The notes under the pieces were generated by a model. It searched no databases. It saw only the letters and a list, made by a program, of their open reading frames with translations, and had not been told where the DNA came from. Shown piece by piece: positions 52,943 to 61,443 of a stretch of 64,000 nt of DNA; position 1 is the first letter of the stretch; each line of letters starts with the position of its first letter. Location: assembly GCA_963794955.1 (NCBI GenBank), contig CAWCGF010000031.1, forward strand, positions 1 through 64,000, written 5' to 3'. The stretch comes from JAFDVL01 sp963794955. GTDB lineage: Bacteria > Acidobacteriota > Blastocatellia > RBC074. Position numbers and translations under genes: made by a program.

Positions 52943-54163
52943 TTGATAAAAGACGTGGCACTAAACGGCAACAACTTGGAACCAGAATTTGAGGCACTAT
53001 TGAAATCGCAGGTGCAGGGCGCGACCAATACGACTGTATGCGAGCAGTTTGATCCTGATACAGCGACTGCCTATTTGGAACGCGCGCTCACCAAAAACGC
53101 GCTGGCAACCTACGAAGCGCACTTGGCTGCGTGCCATGTTTGTCGTCATTACAACATCGAACTGGCGCGGCTAATGCCTGCGCCAATGATTTTTACGGAA
53201 AACGCTGCGCTGCCACAACAGGCATCGCTCAAAGAGCGGTTGAGCTTGTGGTTTTCCGGCTGGCGTTTGGGCGCTTTGGCGGGATTTGGCGCTGTCGCTG
53301 CAACCGTTCTGGTAATCGCGGTAATTATGAATCGTCCTGCATCAGAAATGCTTGTAGCGACGAGCAGAGCGCCAGAGCCAATAGTAATAACACCAGCCGC
53401 CCCTTCGCCGATGAATAGCCCTGCCTCAGCTACCGCGATGGTTGATATGGCCGCCAAGACCAATCCCTCCGCTATGCCTGCGGCAACTCCTGACCCACGT
53501 GCAAGACAAGCCACAGCCACTTCTTCTCCTGCTGAACTACCGGATGCCGCGCTACCGCCTCCGCCACCAGTGCCTATTTTGAAAACGAAGGAAGAGCGAA
53601 CAGAGATTGCTATCAATCAGGTTGGTCAAGCAGGTGGGGCAGTACCCCCGCAAAACCAGGCACCCTCCCCCCGAGAACTGAGGGGCCAAGCGGCAAATCA
53701 AGCACAGATGGAACGCGCTCAACAAGTCCCTGCGGCTGCGGGAAGGGCGAGTGTTCCTAACGCGCCTGCCAAGCCAATGGAAAAAGCTGTCGAGAAGGAC
53801 AAACAGGCTGAATCAGTCGCCGATGCACGCCGCGATGATGCGATGGCTAAGAAATCTTCTGACACGAATGAGCCGCCTAAACAAGTACAGTCGAAGTCCT
53901 CAGCAATCCCGACGCTGCAGATGAGTAAGCGGCCCGCCCGCCTCGTTCGAAATGTGAGCGGCAAAAGCTTTCACTTAGAAAACGGCTTTTGGACTGATAC
54001 CGAATACGATGCCGGAAAAGGCTTGCCGGTCATTCGCCTGCAACACGACAGTGATGGATACAAACAAACTTTGCGGAACACTCCGAGCCTCAAGCAGTTT
54101 TTTGACTTAAGCCCGGTCATCGTCGTGTGGCAAGGAAAGGTCTATCGCGTCGAGAAGAGGTAA
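52943..54163 (+). CDS. Membrane anti-sigma-like protein with HxxxCxxC zinc finger and long periplasmic stalk
   Basis: About 406 residues. The cytoplasmic part has YEAHLAACHVCRHYNIELAR (H60, C64, C67), the anti-sigma zinc-binding pattern. One transmembrane helix is at about 109-130 (LGALAGFGAVAATVLVIAVI). The outside part is a long Pro/Ala/Gln-rich stalk (about 140-340), closed by a small folded end, VRNVSGKSFHLENGFWTDTE..PVIVVWQGKVYRVE. The layout suits a receptor that holds the upstream sigma factor. The start is unsure: TTG 52943 and GTG 52955 are both in frame and neither has a clear ribosome site. The closing domain, not the stalk, is the likely signal reader; it was not recognised as a family. 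Confidence 0.75.
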   Translation: MIKDVALNGNNLEPEFEALLKSQVQGATNTTVCEQFDPDTATAYLERALTKNALATYEAHLAACHVCRHYNIELARLMPAPMIFTENAALPQQASLKERLSLWFSGWRLGALAGFGAVAATVLVIAVIMNRPASEMLVATSRAPEPIVITPAAPSPMNSPASATAMVDMAAKTNPSAMPAATPDPRARQATATSSPAELPDAALPPPPPVPILKTKEERTEIAINQVGQAGGAVPPQNQAPSPRELRGQAANQAQMERAQQVPAAAGRASVPNAPAKPMEKAVEKDKQAESVADARRDDAMAKKSSDTNEPPKQVQSKSSAIPTLQMSKRPARLVRNVSGKSFHLENGFWTDTEYDAGKGLPVIRLQHDSDGYKQTLRNTPSLKQFFDLSPVIVVWQGKVYRVEKR

Positions 54164-54173
54164 GAAACGCCGC

Positions 54174-54203
54174 TTGGAACTTTGCGCACGCGCGTGCTAG
54201 GAT
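54174..54203 (+). promoter_or_regulatory. Possible promoter of tRNA-Ser
   Basis: TTGGAA (54174-54179) and TAGGAT (54198-54203) are spaced by 18 bases and end 34 bp before the tRNA. Confidence 0.4.
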
Positions 54204-54237
54204 GTGCGCCTTCTTATGTTGCCGCCTGAGGCATTGC

Positions 54238-54323
<86 letters not shown>

Positions 54324-54375
54324 CTTCCATTCACGTTATTCTCTTAACATTTATTGAAGCTGCTCTATCAGAGAA

Positions 54376-54669
54376 TTATTTCGGATTTTTGACTTCCTTG
54401 GAAGGAAGCGCAGGTGCCAGTATCGTCCACGCCCGCGTATTCCCATCAATCGCATAGGCTTCTCCAGTATAGATGTCAATGGCTGCTACCGTGTCACCTA
54501 CTTGAAGAAACTCATAGCGGGAGCGATCACTTTTCAATGCACTCTCGGCGGCAACTGATCTTTCTGCCGTTGAGCGGGCTACCCAAAAACCAACGAAAAA
54601 CAAAACCAATCCAATCACCGCAATAAGGATAATGCTCTGTATAGGACCAAATCTTTCCGTATAATTCAT
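54376..54669 (-). CDS. Small single-span membrane protein (97 residues), family not recognised
   Basis: Starts at ATG 54669 behind AAGGAGGG. It has a short N-terminus, one transmembrane helix (about residues 11-31, SIILIAVIGLVLFFVGFWVA), then a soluble part with RSRYEFLQVGDTVAAIDIYT and GEAYAIDGNTRAWTILAP. The soluble part looks like a small beta-rich or propeller-blade-like motif (VAAIDIYTGEAYAIDG). It has the right start signals and composition to be real, but no family was recognised. It converges with the tRNA-Ser gene. Confidence 0.75.
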   Translation of the reverse strand: MNYTERFGPIQSIILIAVIGLVLFFVGFWVARSTAERSVAAESALKSDRSRYEFLQVGDTVAAIDIYTGEAYAIDGNTRAWTILAPALPSKEVKNPK

Positions 54670-55037
54670 AATCTTTCCCTCCTTCTGGTTAATAAACAAC
54701 GAAATTTGCTATTTATCAGCCTGAGCTTAGTAATTGCTCTGGCTGAATAAATTGAGCAAATAATGTGCCATCTCCAAACTTAGGAGGGAAGATGTCAGAA
54801 ATTGCCAGTTTAGTGTGACCATCTCGTATAAAAATAATCTTAAATACCCGATATGGAATACTAGCGAGTTGGCTTAATAAGATAGGAGTTTTTGTTGCTA
54901 CTTAGAACTCTCTACTATACCGATACTTAATATCATCTTTATTTATTGGCTGGAATGGCATAGCAATTGCCGCTTGTGTTATCAGAGTTTCTTTGAAGAA
55001 AGACATTATTCTTCCACGAATGTTTAGGAGGTAAAAT
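54670..55037. other. AT-rich non-coding gap between divergent small genes
   Basis: 368 bp, clearly richer in A/T than the surroundings. No credible gene, hairpin family member or tRNA was seen. A strong AGGAGG ribosome site for the next gene ends it. It must hold promoters for both flanking divergent genes. Confidence 0.5.
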
Positions 55038-55643
55038 ATGACAAGAATACAACGAGTTATTGCAATTGCTCTCTGTGGTGGTTTAATCCTCTCTGGATTT
55101 GCCTTTGGCCGTTGGACTACCCCAACGACCGTAAACGCTATAGAGAAATCCGAAATCGCAGCGAATGTCGCACAGCCGACTCCATCCCTGATGGCAACCA
55201 CACACGACCAGGCGTTTTATTTGAGTGACTATAAAACAGGTTATAGCGATGGCTATAATGCCAGCGTTACAGGGATTGGTTCGGGCATAGCTAATAGCGC
55301 GCGCGCGGGATATAACGAAGGCTTTAAGGAAGGCTATGCTAATGGTTATCAAACAAAACTGCGACCACAGCCGGTGCAGCTTAACGCTTTTAATAATAAT
55401 GAGACTGCATCTGTAGTGTCTAACCGAACCGGTAAGGGCGTTCGTTATCGTTCTACTGCGCGGCCTGTATATTATGAGCGGCGAGCACGCAACTCGAAAC
55501 TTAAAACCGCGCTTACTATCGCTGCGCCCGCAGCTATCGGGGCAGGTATTGGAGCTTTAGCAGGTGGTAAAAAAGGTGCAGGTGTAGGAGCATTAATTGG
55601 TGGTGGTGGTGGGGCGTTATATCATCTCTTTAAGAATCGCTAA
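55038..55643 (+). CDS. Exported glycine-zipper protein with YxxGY repeats
   Basis: 201 residues from ATG 55038 (TAGGAGG at ideal spacing). It has a signal peptide (1-24, IALCGGLILSGFAFGRWTTP), a Ser/Thr-rich linker, then repeated tyrosine-glycine motifs (DYKTGYSDGYNASVTG; AGYNEGFKEGYANGY). A basic region leads to a C-terminal double glycine zipper (AAPAAIGAGIGALAGGKKGA; GVGALIGGGGGALYHLFKNR). Glycine zippers form tightly packed membrane hairpins, as in SlyB/YMGG-type outer-membrane proteins. The exact role is unknown; structural or envelope-stress functions are typical guesses for this fold. Confidence 0.78.
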   Translation: MTRIQRVIAIALCGGLILSGFAFGRWTTPTTVNAIEKSEIAANVAQPTPSLMATTHDQAFYLSDYKTGYSDGYNASVTGIGSGIANSARAGYNEGFKEGYANGYQTKLRPQPVQLNAFNNNETASVVSNRTGKGVRYRSTARPVYYERRARNSKLKTALTIAAPAAIGAGIGALAGGKKGAGVGALIGGGGGALYHLFKNR

Positions 55644-55683
55644 GAGAGCGTTAGTGAGATTTATTTTCGCAAGAGTCGCAATT

Positions 55684-55752
55684 GGACACAGGCCGTGTAG
55701 GAGTAGCAAATTTTTTGGTAAAAAGTTTGCTACTCCTACACGGCCTGTGTCC
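55684..55752. repeat. Perfect 27-bp inverted repeat after the glycine-zipper gene
   Basis: Arms 55684-55710 and 55726-55752 are exact reverse complements with a 15-nt loop rich in T and A. The core GTAGGAGTAGCAAA is related to the hairpins at 14316 and 17967. Both strands have a short T-run beside the stem, so it may serve as terminator for this gene. Confidence 0.8.
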
Positions 55753-55965
55753 ATTTATTCTGAACAGACAGAACTAATGTTCGTCTTTGCTCTGGTTTCT
55801 CCTCATTGATACTTCGTTTCGTCATCGCTGTCTGCAAATAAGTCACCCTGAAGATGACAGTCATTTGTGGCTGTATGATTTGCATACTCCAGCAAAGATT
55901 TAAGCTGCGATATTTATTTTTAGCCCTCCGAGATTGACTCAGAATATCCAGCCTGATTGAGCTTG

Positions 55966-57194
55966 GTGTTTCCCCTGGAGTCAGGACACATTGTGTAAAG
56001 TCTTCTCCAGGTTGAAATTCGTGTGGGGAAGTAAGCATAAAAGCCACTGCCAGTCTTGTTGTAAAAGGGCAAGGGTTGCGGTAATCAAACTCAACTCGCA
56101 GCGCCCGCGTCGCCGTGACGCCACGCGCCGTAAGTGCTGGCGCGCCAAGTGGCGCGGGCCTTGTAAAAACACAAACGTGCCGAGGGTGGTCAGCACCAAC
56201 AGAGCGCAGGCGAACAAGGCAAACAGGCGCGCCCAGGCCCGGATACAAGTGATGCGGGCTTGCTTGAAGCCCAGATACCATTTGGCATCACGGAAGCCTT
56301 CTTCACAGCCAAAGCGTTGGCCATATTCGGTGGCGTGCGCGGTGGCCGAGGCCGCATAGTTGCTGAGCAAATACCAGGTTTGCCACTGCCCGTGGCGGTC
56401 GCGTTGGCGACTCAGCGTGACCCAGGCACGGGTCGGGGCGCTTTGACAATAGTCCACCCAGCCCAAGGTGCGGTGTTTGTTGTGCCCCACAAATTTTATC
56501 CGGTTGAGCTGCTGCCACTGTCCGTCGCACGCGACTTTGGTGCTGCCTTTGACGCGAATGACGAAGGGCAGGCGCAAGCGGTGGAGTAAGGCAAACAGGT
56601 CGCTATCGGCAAAGCCGCGATCCGCCGTGACGCGCAAGCGCCGCGCCGCCACGACTTGCGTAAGGAGGTGAAAGGCGCGTTTGACGACGGCCAATTCGTA
56701 GCGTTTCATCCGCCCTTTGAGCACGCTCTGGGCATAGGCGCGCCAATAAATAGGGACGGCGCGCCGTCCGATGACGAGCGAGACAACGAGCAAATGTTGG
56801 TCGCCTTCGCTCGTCCAATCCAGGGCGCAGCGCACGATCCCTTGGCGCGGCACTTGGCGCAAGGCTTGCTGACAGACGGCCTCAGCCAAGGCTTTGGGGG
56901 CGAGACGAGGATTATGCAACAAGCGCGCCAAGCGTTTACAAGCGGCTTCCTGATTGCCCTGCGTGCGCGCCAAGGCCGCCTGGTTGCCGGTCTGTTTGGC
57001 CAGAATGGCCGCCACAAAAGTGGTCAAGGCTTTCACTTGGTGGCCGTGTGCCCAAGGTAACATTTCTTTGAGATAGTCGGTGATGCGTGTCAGATCAGAG
57101 TTCGTTTTCATAGTAGAAACAAACTCGCACAAGTTCGTTAACTTGTTCTGACACGCCTATTTATTAAATGTGTCTGTCCTTCAGTGTTTCCCCT
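55966..57194 (-). mobile_element. IS4-type insertion sequence (55977-57183) with 11-bp target-site duplication
   Basis: The element holds one transposase gene. GTGTTTCCCCT at 55966-55976 is repeated exactly at 57184-57194, just outside the element: an 11-bp target duplication, within the range usual for IS4. The ends are imperfect inverted repeats (13 of 18 positions agree between 55975-55992 and the reverse complement of 57167-57184), both containing GACACATT-like cores. The target was intergenic, so no gene is broken. Element length is about 1.2 kb. Confidence 0.8.
55981..57111 (-). CDS. IS4-family DDE transposase
   Basis: 376 residues from ATG 57111 (a GTG-type extension to 57132 is possible). 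The DDE residues are Asp98 (CALDWTSEGD), Asp164 (VTADRGFADSDLF) and Glu270. The IS4 signature Y-(2)-R-(3)-E-(6)-K is met exactly by Tyr263, Arg266, Glu270 and Lys277 in EYGQRFGCEEGFRDAKWYLG. The N-terminal part is helical and basic, for end recognition. The frame is intact, so the element may still be active. It catalyses cut-and-paste movement of the IS between its inverted ends. Codon and base use are more GC-rich than in the neighbours, fitting a recent arrival. Confidence 0.93.
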   Translation of the reverse strand: MKTNSDLTRITDYLKEMLPWAHGHQVKALTTFVAAILAKQTGNQAALARTQGNQEAACKRLARLLHNPRLAPKALAEAVCQQALRQVPRQGIVRCALDWTSEGDQHLLVVSLVIGRRAVPIYWRAYAQSVLKGRMKRYELAVVKRAFHLLTQVVAARRLRVTADRGFADSDLFALLHRLRLPFVIRVKGSTKVACDGQWQQLNRIKFVGHNKHRTLGWVDYCQSAPTRAWVTLSRQRDRHGQWQTWYLLSNYAASATAHATEYGQRFGCEEGFRDAKWYLGFKQARITCIRAWARLFALFACALLVLTTLGTFVFLQGPRHLARQHLRRVASRRRGRCELSLITATLALLQQDWQWLLCLLPHTNFNLEKTLHNVS

Positions 57195-57447
57195 CAAATT
57201 CCCACTAACCTGAAATCACTTCAAGTGAAATCTTTCTGCACTTAAAGTGAATAAACGTACCGCCGCAGAAATCGTCAAAGGGAAGCCAGATGTAGTTTCT
57301 TGGTACGTCAGGCAAAAACAGGTTCTTCTTTCCTCCCAGCATTTTTGTCAGCCGCTCTTGAGTGGGACACGGTTTTATCTAATTCTCACAATAAGTCTGT
57401 CACGCTCCTCCAGCATCCTGCCTATGAAACTAAACCAGGAAGCAGAT

Positions 57448-58443
57448 ATGCGAATCTCACATAAACAGACACACATTCTTTGGGCCTTGTTGACGCTCAG
57501 TGTCTTATCTGTTTCGGCACTGGCGCAACAAGGCTCAGCACTTCCTCCCACTTACGGAATGAGCGATCAGAAACCCGGTTCGGTTCTGCTCTATACGATG
57601 TACACTTCAAACATTATCTGGCCGCACCAGGAAAATACTCGTATTAACATCACTAACACCCATGCCACGCAAGTGGCGTATGTCCATCTGTTTTTTGTGG
57701 ATTCTGCCACCTGCCAATCCGCCGATAGCTTTGTCTGTCTCACGGCCAATCAAACCTTTACGTTCGTGGCTTCCGATTATGATCCCGGCATCACGGGTTA
57801 CTTATTAGCTGCTGCAGTGGATAAAGACAGTGGTCTGCCGATTCAATTCAATCACTTGATCGGGGATTACTACCTGAAACTGCTCTCCGGGCATAACGCG
57901 AATCTGGGCGCAGAAGCGTTTGCTGCACTCAAAGATCCGCCAGCGGTACTCAATACCGATGGCTCCACCGTAGACCTGAAGTTTGATGATGTGAACTACA
58001 ATGCCGGGCCGCGCGTGTTGGCACTGAACAGCGTACCCAGTCGGCTGGATGGCAACGATACCCTGATGATCCTAACTCGGTTAGGAGGCAATTTGGCAGG
58101 CGGAGAAAGCGGCTACATCGGCGGCCTCTTAGGACTGACCTATGATGACGCAGAGAAGGGCTACAGCTTCACAATGGCAGGCGGGAGGTGCCTCTTTCGC
58201 AATTCCATTTCAGATAGTAGCCCCCGCATGGTGCCACGGTTTTCAAGCATTGTGCGCGCTGGGCATGTCGGGTGGATGAAAATCTGGCCGACCGCAAATA
58301 TCCCTGTGGTTGGTGTGATGATCAATTTGAACCAGAGTGCGAACAACTCGGTCACGGCCTTTAGCGGTGGGCACAATATGCATGTCCTTTCAACCACCAA
58401 CACAGGCGTATTTACGATTCCCGTCTTTATTCCCAGTTGTTAG
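57448..58443 (+). CDS. Secreted protein of unknown function (331 residues)
   Basis: The start ATG 57448 was chosen because AGGA precedes it and a signal peptide follows (ISHKQTHILWALLTLSVLSV to ALAQ); the longer frame upstream lacks protein-like composition. The mature part begins GSALPPTYGMSDQKPGSVLL and continues with NIIWPHQENTRINITNTHAT, a beta-sandwich-like segment. VHLFFVDSATCQSADSFVCL has two Cys that could pair. Near the end come MVPRFSSIVRAGHVGWMKIW and a terminal Cys. No family was recognised. Similar sequences exist, as far as I recall, as exported hypothetical proteins in Acidobacteriota. It lies downstream of the IS element but is not cut by it. Confidence 0.75.
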   Translation: MRISHKQTHILWALLTLSVLSVSALAQQGSALPPTYGMSDQKPGSVLLYTMYTSNIIWPHQENTRINITNTHATQVAYVHLFFVDSATCQSADSFVCLTANQTFTFVASDYDPGITGYLLAAAVDKDSGLPIQFNHLIGDYYLKLLSGHNANLGAEAFAALKDPPAVLNTDGSTVDLKFDDVNYNAGPRVLALNSVPSRLDGNDTLMILTRLGGNLAGGESGYIGGLLGLTYDDAEKGYSFTMAGGRCLFRNSISDSSPRMVPRFSSIVRAGHVGWMKIWPTANIPVVGVMINLNQSANNSVTAFSGGHNMHVLSTTNTGVFTIPVFIPSC

Positions 58444-58464
58444 GTTTGCGTAACTGCTGCTTCC

Positions 58465-59385
58465 TTACCGGTTAGGCGGAGGCGCAAAATTACGTGGAGC
58501 GGGTGCTCCAGGCGGCGGAGGCGGCACGCCAGGCGGTGGCGGGAGACCGCGTTCTATCTCTCTTTGTATTCTTTCGGCCTGATCGCGCATTTGTTGCTCG
58601 AATCTTCTCTCCTCGTCTCGATTTCTGCCTGGCTTCCCAAGAATACTGGTAACTACAATTTTGGTCTTATCATCTGCGGCTGTAACCACGATGGTTTTAT
58701 TGGCATTATTTTCAATTAAACTCAAAGTCACTACGCGATTGCCCTGGCCTGTCACGTCGGAGACCCGCGTATTTTCCCCCAGCTTTTCTTTGTAAAAATC
58801 TACGACCTCATCCACGTCATCAGTTGTCGTGAACGTGAAGGTGCCAAAGGAACCGCTTCCTTTCTCATTATTCCCACGAATTACGAATGGCGTTTCTGAT
58901 TGTGCGCCAGGATACAAGGGGACACCCAGTGTCTCTTCATTGATGTCTTCTTTTTTAGTGGAGACTCGCACATCCCCGATGGGGAAATTCATCCCATTCC
59001 GCGTGGCTCGTTCTACTCCTTTGCGGACAAGAAAAACGCCTGTCGCGACGGCTCCCAGGCCAAGTGCAACCAGAACTAACAGCGTGATTAAAATAACTTT
59101 GAACGTGTGACCCGACTTCTTAGGCGGTTGCGTCGGCATCGGGTGTGGCTTGTGATAGGTCTGGGGTGTTTGTGAAATATAGGCCGTTGGCGCAGGCATT
59201 GCTTCGGTTGCGGCAGCGGTTCTGGAAGCCGCAGGCGGCGGCGCAGTCTGCGCACTGGTTTGCGCCGCCGTTCCAAGGGGCATGGTCGGAGGCAATGATG
59301 TGGTGGCTATCGGGGTTCCGCAAAGATGGCAGAATTTAGCGCCTGCGCGCGTTTGCGAGCCGCAATTCAGGCATTGATGAGTCAT
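58465..59385 (-). CDS. Zinc-ribbon, single-span membrane protein with C-terminal Pro-rich tail
   Basis: 306 residues from ATG 59385. The N-terminal zinc ribbon is CLNCGSQTRAGAKFCHLCGT (two CxxC). A long Thr/Pro/Ala linker is followed by one transmembrane helix (about 95-115, VILITLLVLVALGLGAVATG). The outer domain contains LGVPLYPGAQSE, FTTTDDVDEVVDFYKEKLGE and KTIVVTAADDKTKIVVTSIL, close to the small periplasmic domains found after such zinc ribbons. The end is a polyproline run (GLPPPPGVPPPPPGAPAP). The arrangement is that of a membrane sensor with a cytoplasmic metal finger. Function not known. Confidence 0.78.
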   Translation of the reverse strand: MTHQCLNCGSQTRAGAKFCHLCGTPIATTSLPPTMPLGTAAQTSAQTAPPPAASRTAAATEAMPAPTAYISQTPQTYHKPHPMPTQPPKKSGHTFKVILITLLVLVALGLGAVATGVFLVRKGVERATRNGMNFPIGDVRVSTKKEDINEETLGVPLYPGAQSETPFVIRGNNEKGSGSFGTFTFTTTDDVDEVVDFYKEKLGENTRVSDVTGQGNRVVTLSLIENNANKTIVVTAADDKTKIVVTSILGKPGRNRDEERRFEQQMRDQAERIQREIERGLPPPPGVPPPPPGAPAPRNFAPPPNR

Positions 59386-59503
59386 ATTCGCACCTCCGAA
59401 AAATTATGCTTGCCAATGTGTCGCAACCTAACAGGTCACATCCATATTTGTCAACGATGTGACTTTTACGCTCATTGGTGGCGGGAAGTTCGCGGCCAAG
59501 AGC

Positions 59504-59902
59504 TTAGCGCCGCAGCGCGCAAGCTTTGAGACCAAACCATTGCGACAACCGATGCCGATTGCGCGCGACCCACGCATACCCAATCAGCTCACATACGAGC
59601 AAGATCGGCAGCGCGTAAATGAGCAAGACCAAGACTGACCAAGGAAAATATTGCCACAGCAAATAATTCACGCCGAACGCGCCTCGATACACTTTCCCGT
59701 GGCGAGAGATGACGTGCAGTTTCTGATCGCAATGCTCGTACGTGATGCCGTATTTCATTAGCTCTGGTTCAGGAATGCTTTGATACGGAAGGACGACGAA
59801 GAGCTTGCGCCGATCTATTTCTTTCACCTTTTCCACTGACCAGGTACAGATGCCGCAATCACCATCAAACAGTAAATAGCCCTGTCGGCCTAATTCGATC
59901 AT
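59504..59902 (-). CDS. DCC family (DUF393) thiol-oxidoreductase-like protein
   Basis: 132 residues, with the family motif LLFDGDCGICTWSVEKVKEI near the N-terminus (DxxCxxC, relatives mostly DCCxxC) and RGAFGVNYLLW further on. A hydrophobic segment of about 22 residues (WSVLVLLIYALPILLVCELI) follows, so it may be membrane-attached. The fold is thioredoxin-related, and DCC proteins are thought to act in thiol-disulfide chemistry, although the evidence is thin. It overlaps the upstream DUF2071 gene (stop at 59899), which argues for co-translation. Confidence 0.82.
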   Translation of the reverse strand: MIELGRQGYLLFDGDCGICTWSVEKVKEIDRRKLFVVLPYQSIPEPELMKYGITYEHCDQKLHVISRHGKVYRGAFGVNYLLWQYFPWSVLVLLIYALPILLVCELIGYAWVARNRHRLSQWFGLKACALRR

Positions 59903-60603
59903 AATCTTGTCCCCTGATAGACGGTAACAGGCGAGCCGACTGCGACGAAAGCGGAAGTTGGCGCGGCCTTCAAATAAGATTCAAATTGTGCTCCGTAAGT
60001 TCCTTTGATGTCACACTTGAACGTTGCCGCAGTTGCCCGCCATACCAACCAAGGCGGATGTTCGACGCGATATTCCACCGTGCCGCCATGGCGTTGTTTG
60101 GCATAGCCCCAGTAATGCTCGGTGATGAATTCAGCTTCTGATCCCGGTTGCCACGGCTGGGCTTCTCCACTAATTTGGGCGTGCAATGAACTCCATTCGT
60201 TACCCCGCTGCCAGCTATACCGAACCGTGTCGGGCGTGATTTGATGACTCATCGGCATCGCTTCGTAGTTTTCGTTATAGCAGACGCGGGCCACCGTGGC
60301 GATGGCAATTTTCGGGACAATTTCCTTGATGAATACAACACCTCGTTGCCAGCCTTCTGCTCCTTTGCGGCGCACGTAAAAGCGCAGATTTACTTCTTCA
60401 AAATTACGGTGAAAGGGAATGGGAATACCTAAGACTTTCGTTTCCAGAAACATGAATCCGACCATACTCACCATCGCCTTGTCTTGCCAGTCATCCAGTT
60501 CTGTTCCCTGCGGCACGAAGGGCTGTAAGATTGCGCGATCAACTTCGTAGTTAATCATCACCAAATCTTTCCAGACGGCGGTCAGAAATTTTCGTTCTGG
60601 CAT
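59899..60603 (-). CDS. DUF2071 (YqjF family) protein
   Basis: 234 residues from ATG 60603; codons before it fall in the 60619 hairpin and were rejected. The family pattern is clear: KDLVMINYEVDRAILQPFVP at the start, VGFMFLETKVLGIPIPFHRN, FEEVNLRFYVRR, IATVARVCYNENYEAMPMSH, EFITEHYWGYAKQRHGGTVE and a short C-terminal end. No catalytic residues are known; the beta-barrel resembles acetoacetate decarboxylase. The domain and length are normal for the family. It shares four bases with the DCC gene that follows; DUF2071 and DCC genes are common neighbours, which supports both calls. Role in the cell unknown. Confidence 0.87.
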   Translation of the reverse strand: MPERKFLTAVWKDLVMINYEVDRAILQPFVPQGTELDDWQDKAMVSMVGFMFLETKVLGIPIPFHRNFEEVNLRFYVRRKGAEGWQRGVVFIKEIVPKIAIATVARVCYNENYEAMPMSHQITPDTVRYSWQRGNEWSSLHAQISGEAQPWQPGSEAEFITEHYWGYAKQRHGGTVEYRVEHPPWLVWRATAATFKCDIKGTYGAQFESYLKAAPTSAFVAVGSPVTVYQGTRL

Positions 60604-60618
60604 GGGTCTTCCTCTGGA

Positions 60619-60706
60619 AATGTAGAGCAAACTTTCCAGTTTGCTCATGTCTCACCTGGGCGTCGCTTGAGGAGACATGAGCAAACTGGAAAGTTTGCTC
60701 TACATT
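60619..60706. repeat. Perfect 35-bp inverted repeat
   Basis: Arms 60619-60653 and 60672-60706 are exact reverse complements with an 18-nt loop, the largest perfect palindrome noted in the window. Part of the left arm recurs at 43949-43968. It lies between the DUF2071 gene and nuoI. Confidence 0.85.
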
Positions 60707-60713
60707 CAAAAAC

Positions 60714-60754
60714 AAAAAGCGCAGCGAGAAATTAGCTTCTCCTCTGCGCTTTTT
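60714..60754 (-). terminator. Intrinsic terminator of nuoI
   Basis: AAAAAGCGCAG (60714-60724) pairs with CTGCGCTTTTT (60744-60754), with a nested GAGAA/TTCTC stem and flanking T-runs, 20 bp after the nuoI stop. Confidence 0.75.
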
Positions 60755-60773
60755 GGCATATTCTAATTCGTTG

Positions 60774-61280
60774 TCACACCAAATTGATGTGCAAGTCTTT
60801 GTCGCGCTCAAAATTTTTGAGCAGGTATTCTTTGTCCTTCACCATTTCGCCCGGAGTGTACACCGCCCACTCGAAATTATGCCCGTGCTTGATGGCATCG
60901 GTGGGGCATGCCTCAGTGCAATAGCCGCACAAGATGCAACGCCCATAGTCAATGCGGTAAATCTTGGCATAGCGATGGTCTATTGTTTCGCGCTCCTCAT
61001 AGGGGCGCGGGTCTTCTGCGCCTTCGATGTAAATCGCGTCGGCTGGACAGGCCGCAGCACAGAGGAAGCACGACACGCAGTTTTCTTTACCGTCCGCATT
61101 GCGCGTTAGCATGTGTTCGCCGCGAAATCGTTGGAAAATTGTCACTGCTTCTTCGGGATAACTTACCGTCTTTTTTGCCTTCGGAATTTGGCTGAGCGTA
61201 ATGCTCATTCCGGTAGCGGTCGAACGCGCAACATCAATAACATCTTTGACTGTGCCAATAATTTCAGAAAGGATGGACAT
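60774..61280 (-). CDS. nuoI: NADH-quinone oxidoreductase subunit I (NuoI)
   Basis: 168 residues from ATG 61280. It carries two 4Fe-4S ferredoxin sites: CVSCFLCAAACP and CILCGYCTEACP, each CxxCxxCxxxCP, placed about 40 residues apart as in NuoI. GKENCVSC and KIYRIDYGRCILCG frame them. This subunit holds clusters N6a and N6b that carry electrons from NADH oxidation toward quinone in complex I. The N-terminus is longer than in a free ferredoxin and fits NuoI (IIGTVKDVIDVARSTATGMS). No other nuo gene lies in the window; in many Acidobacteriota a second nuoI copy stands apart from the main operon. It is followed by a strong terminator. Confidence 0.86.
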   Translation of the reverse strand: MSILSEIIGTVKDVIDVARSTATGMSITLSQIPKAKKTVSYPEEAVTIFQRFRGEHMLTRNADGKENCVSCFLCAAACPADAIYIEGAEDPRPYEERETIDHRYAKIYRIDYGRCILCGYCTEACPTDAIKHGHNFEWAVYTPGEMVKDKEYLLKNFERDKDLHINLV

Positions 61281-61443
61281 AGGTTGAATCTCAGATTTGA
61301 AATTTCAGATTGTTCAATGGACGAGAAGCATCCTAGCACAAAGGCGCGGGGTAGAGGAAATCAGACAAGCAGAGTAAGATAAGCTGGTTATGAAATTTTA
61401 GCGATTCAGGAATTATCACTGATCGCTTCGGAGAAAAAACTGA

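Noticed and set aside
55981..57111. IS element interrupting a host gene
   Set aside because: The sequences on both sides of the target duplication join into an intergenic stretch with no open frame.
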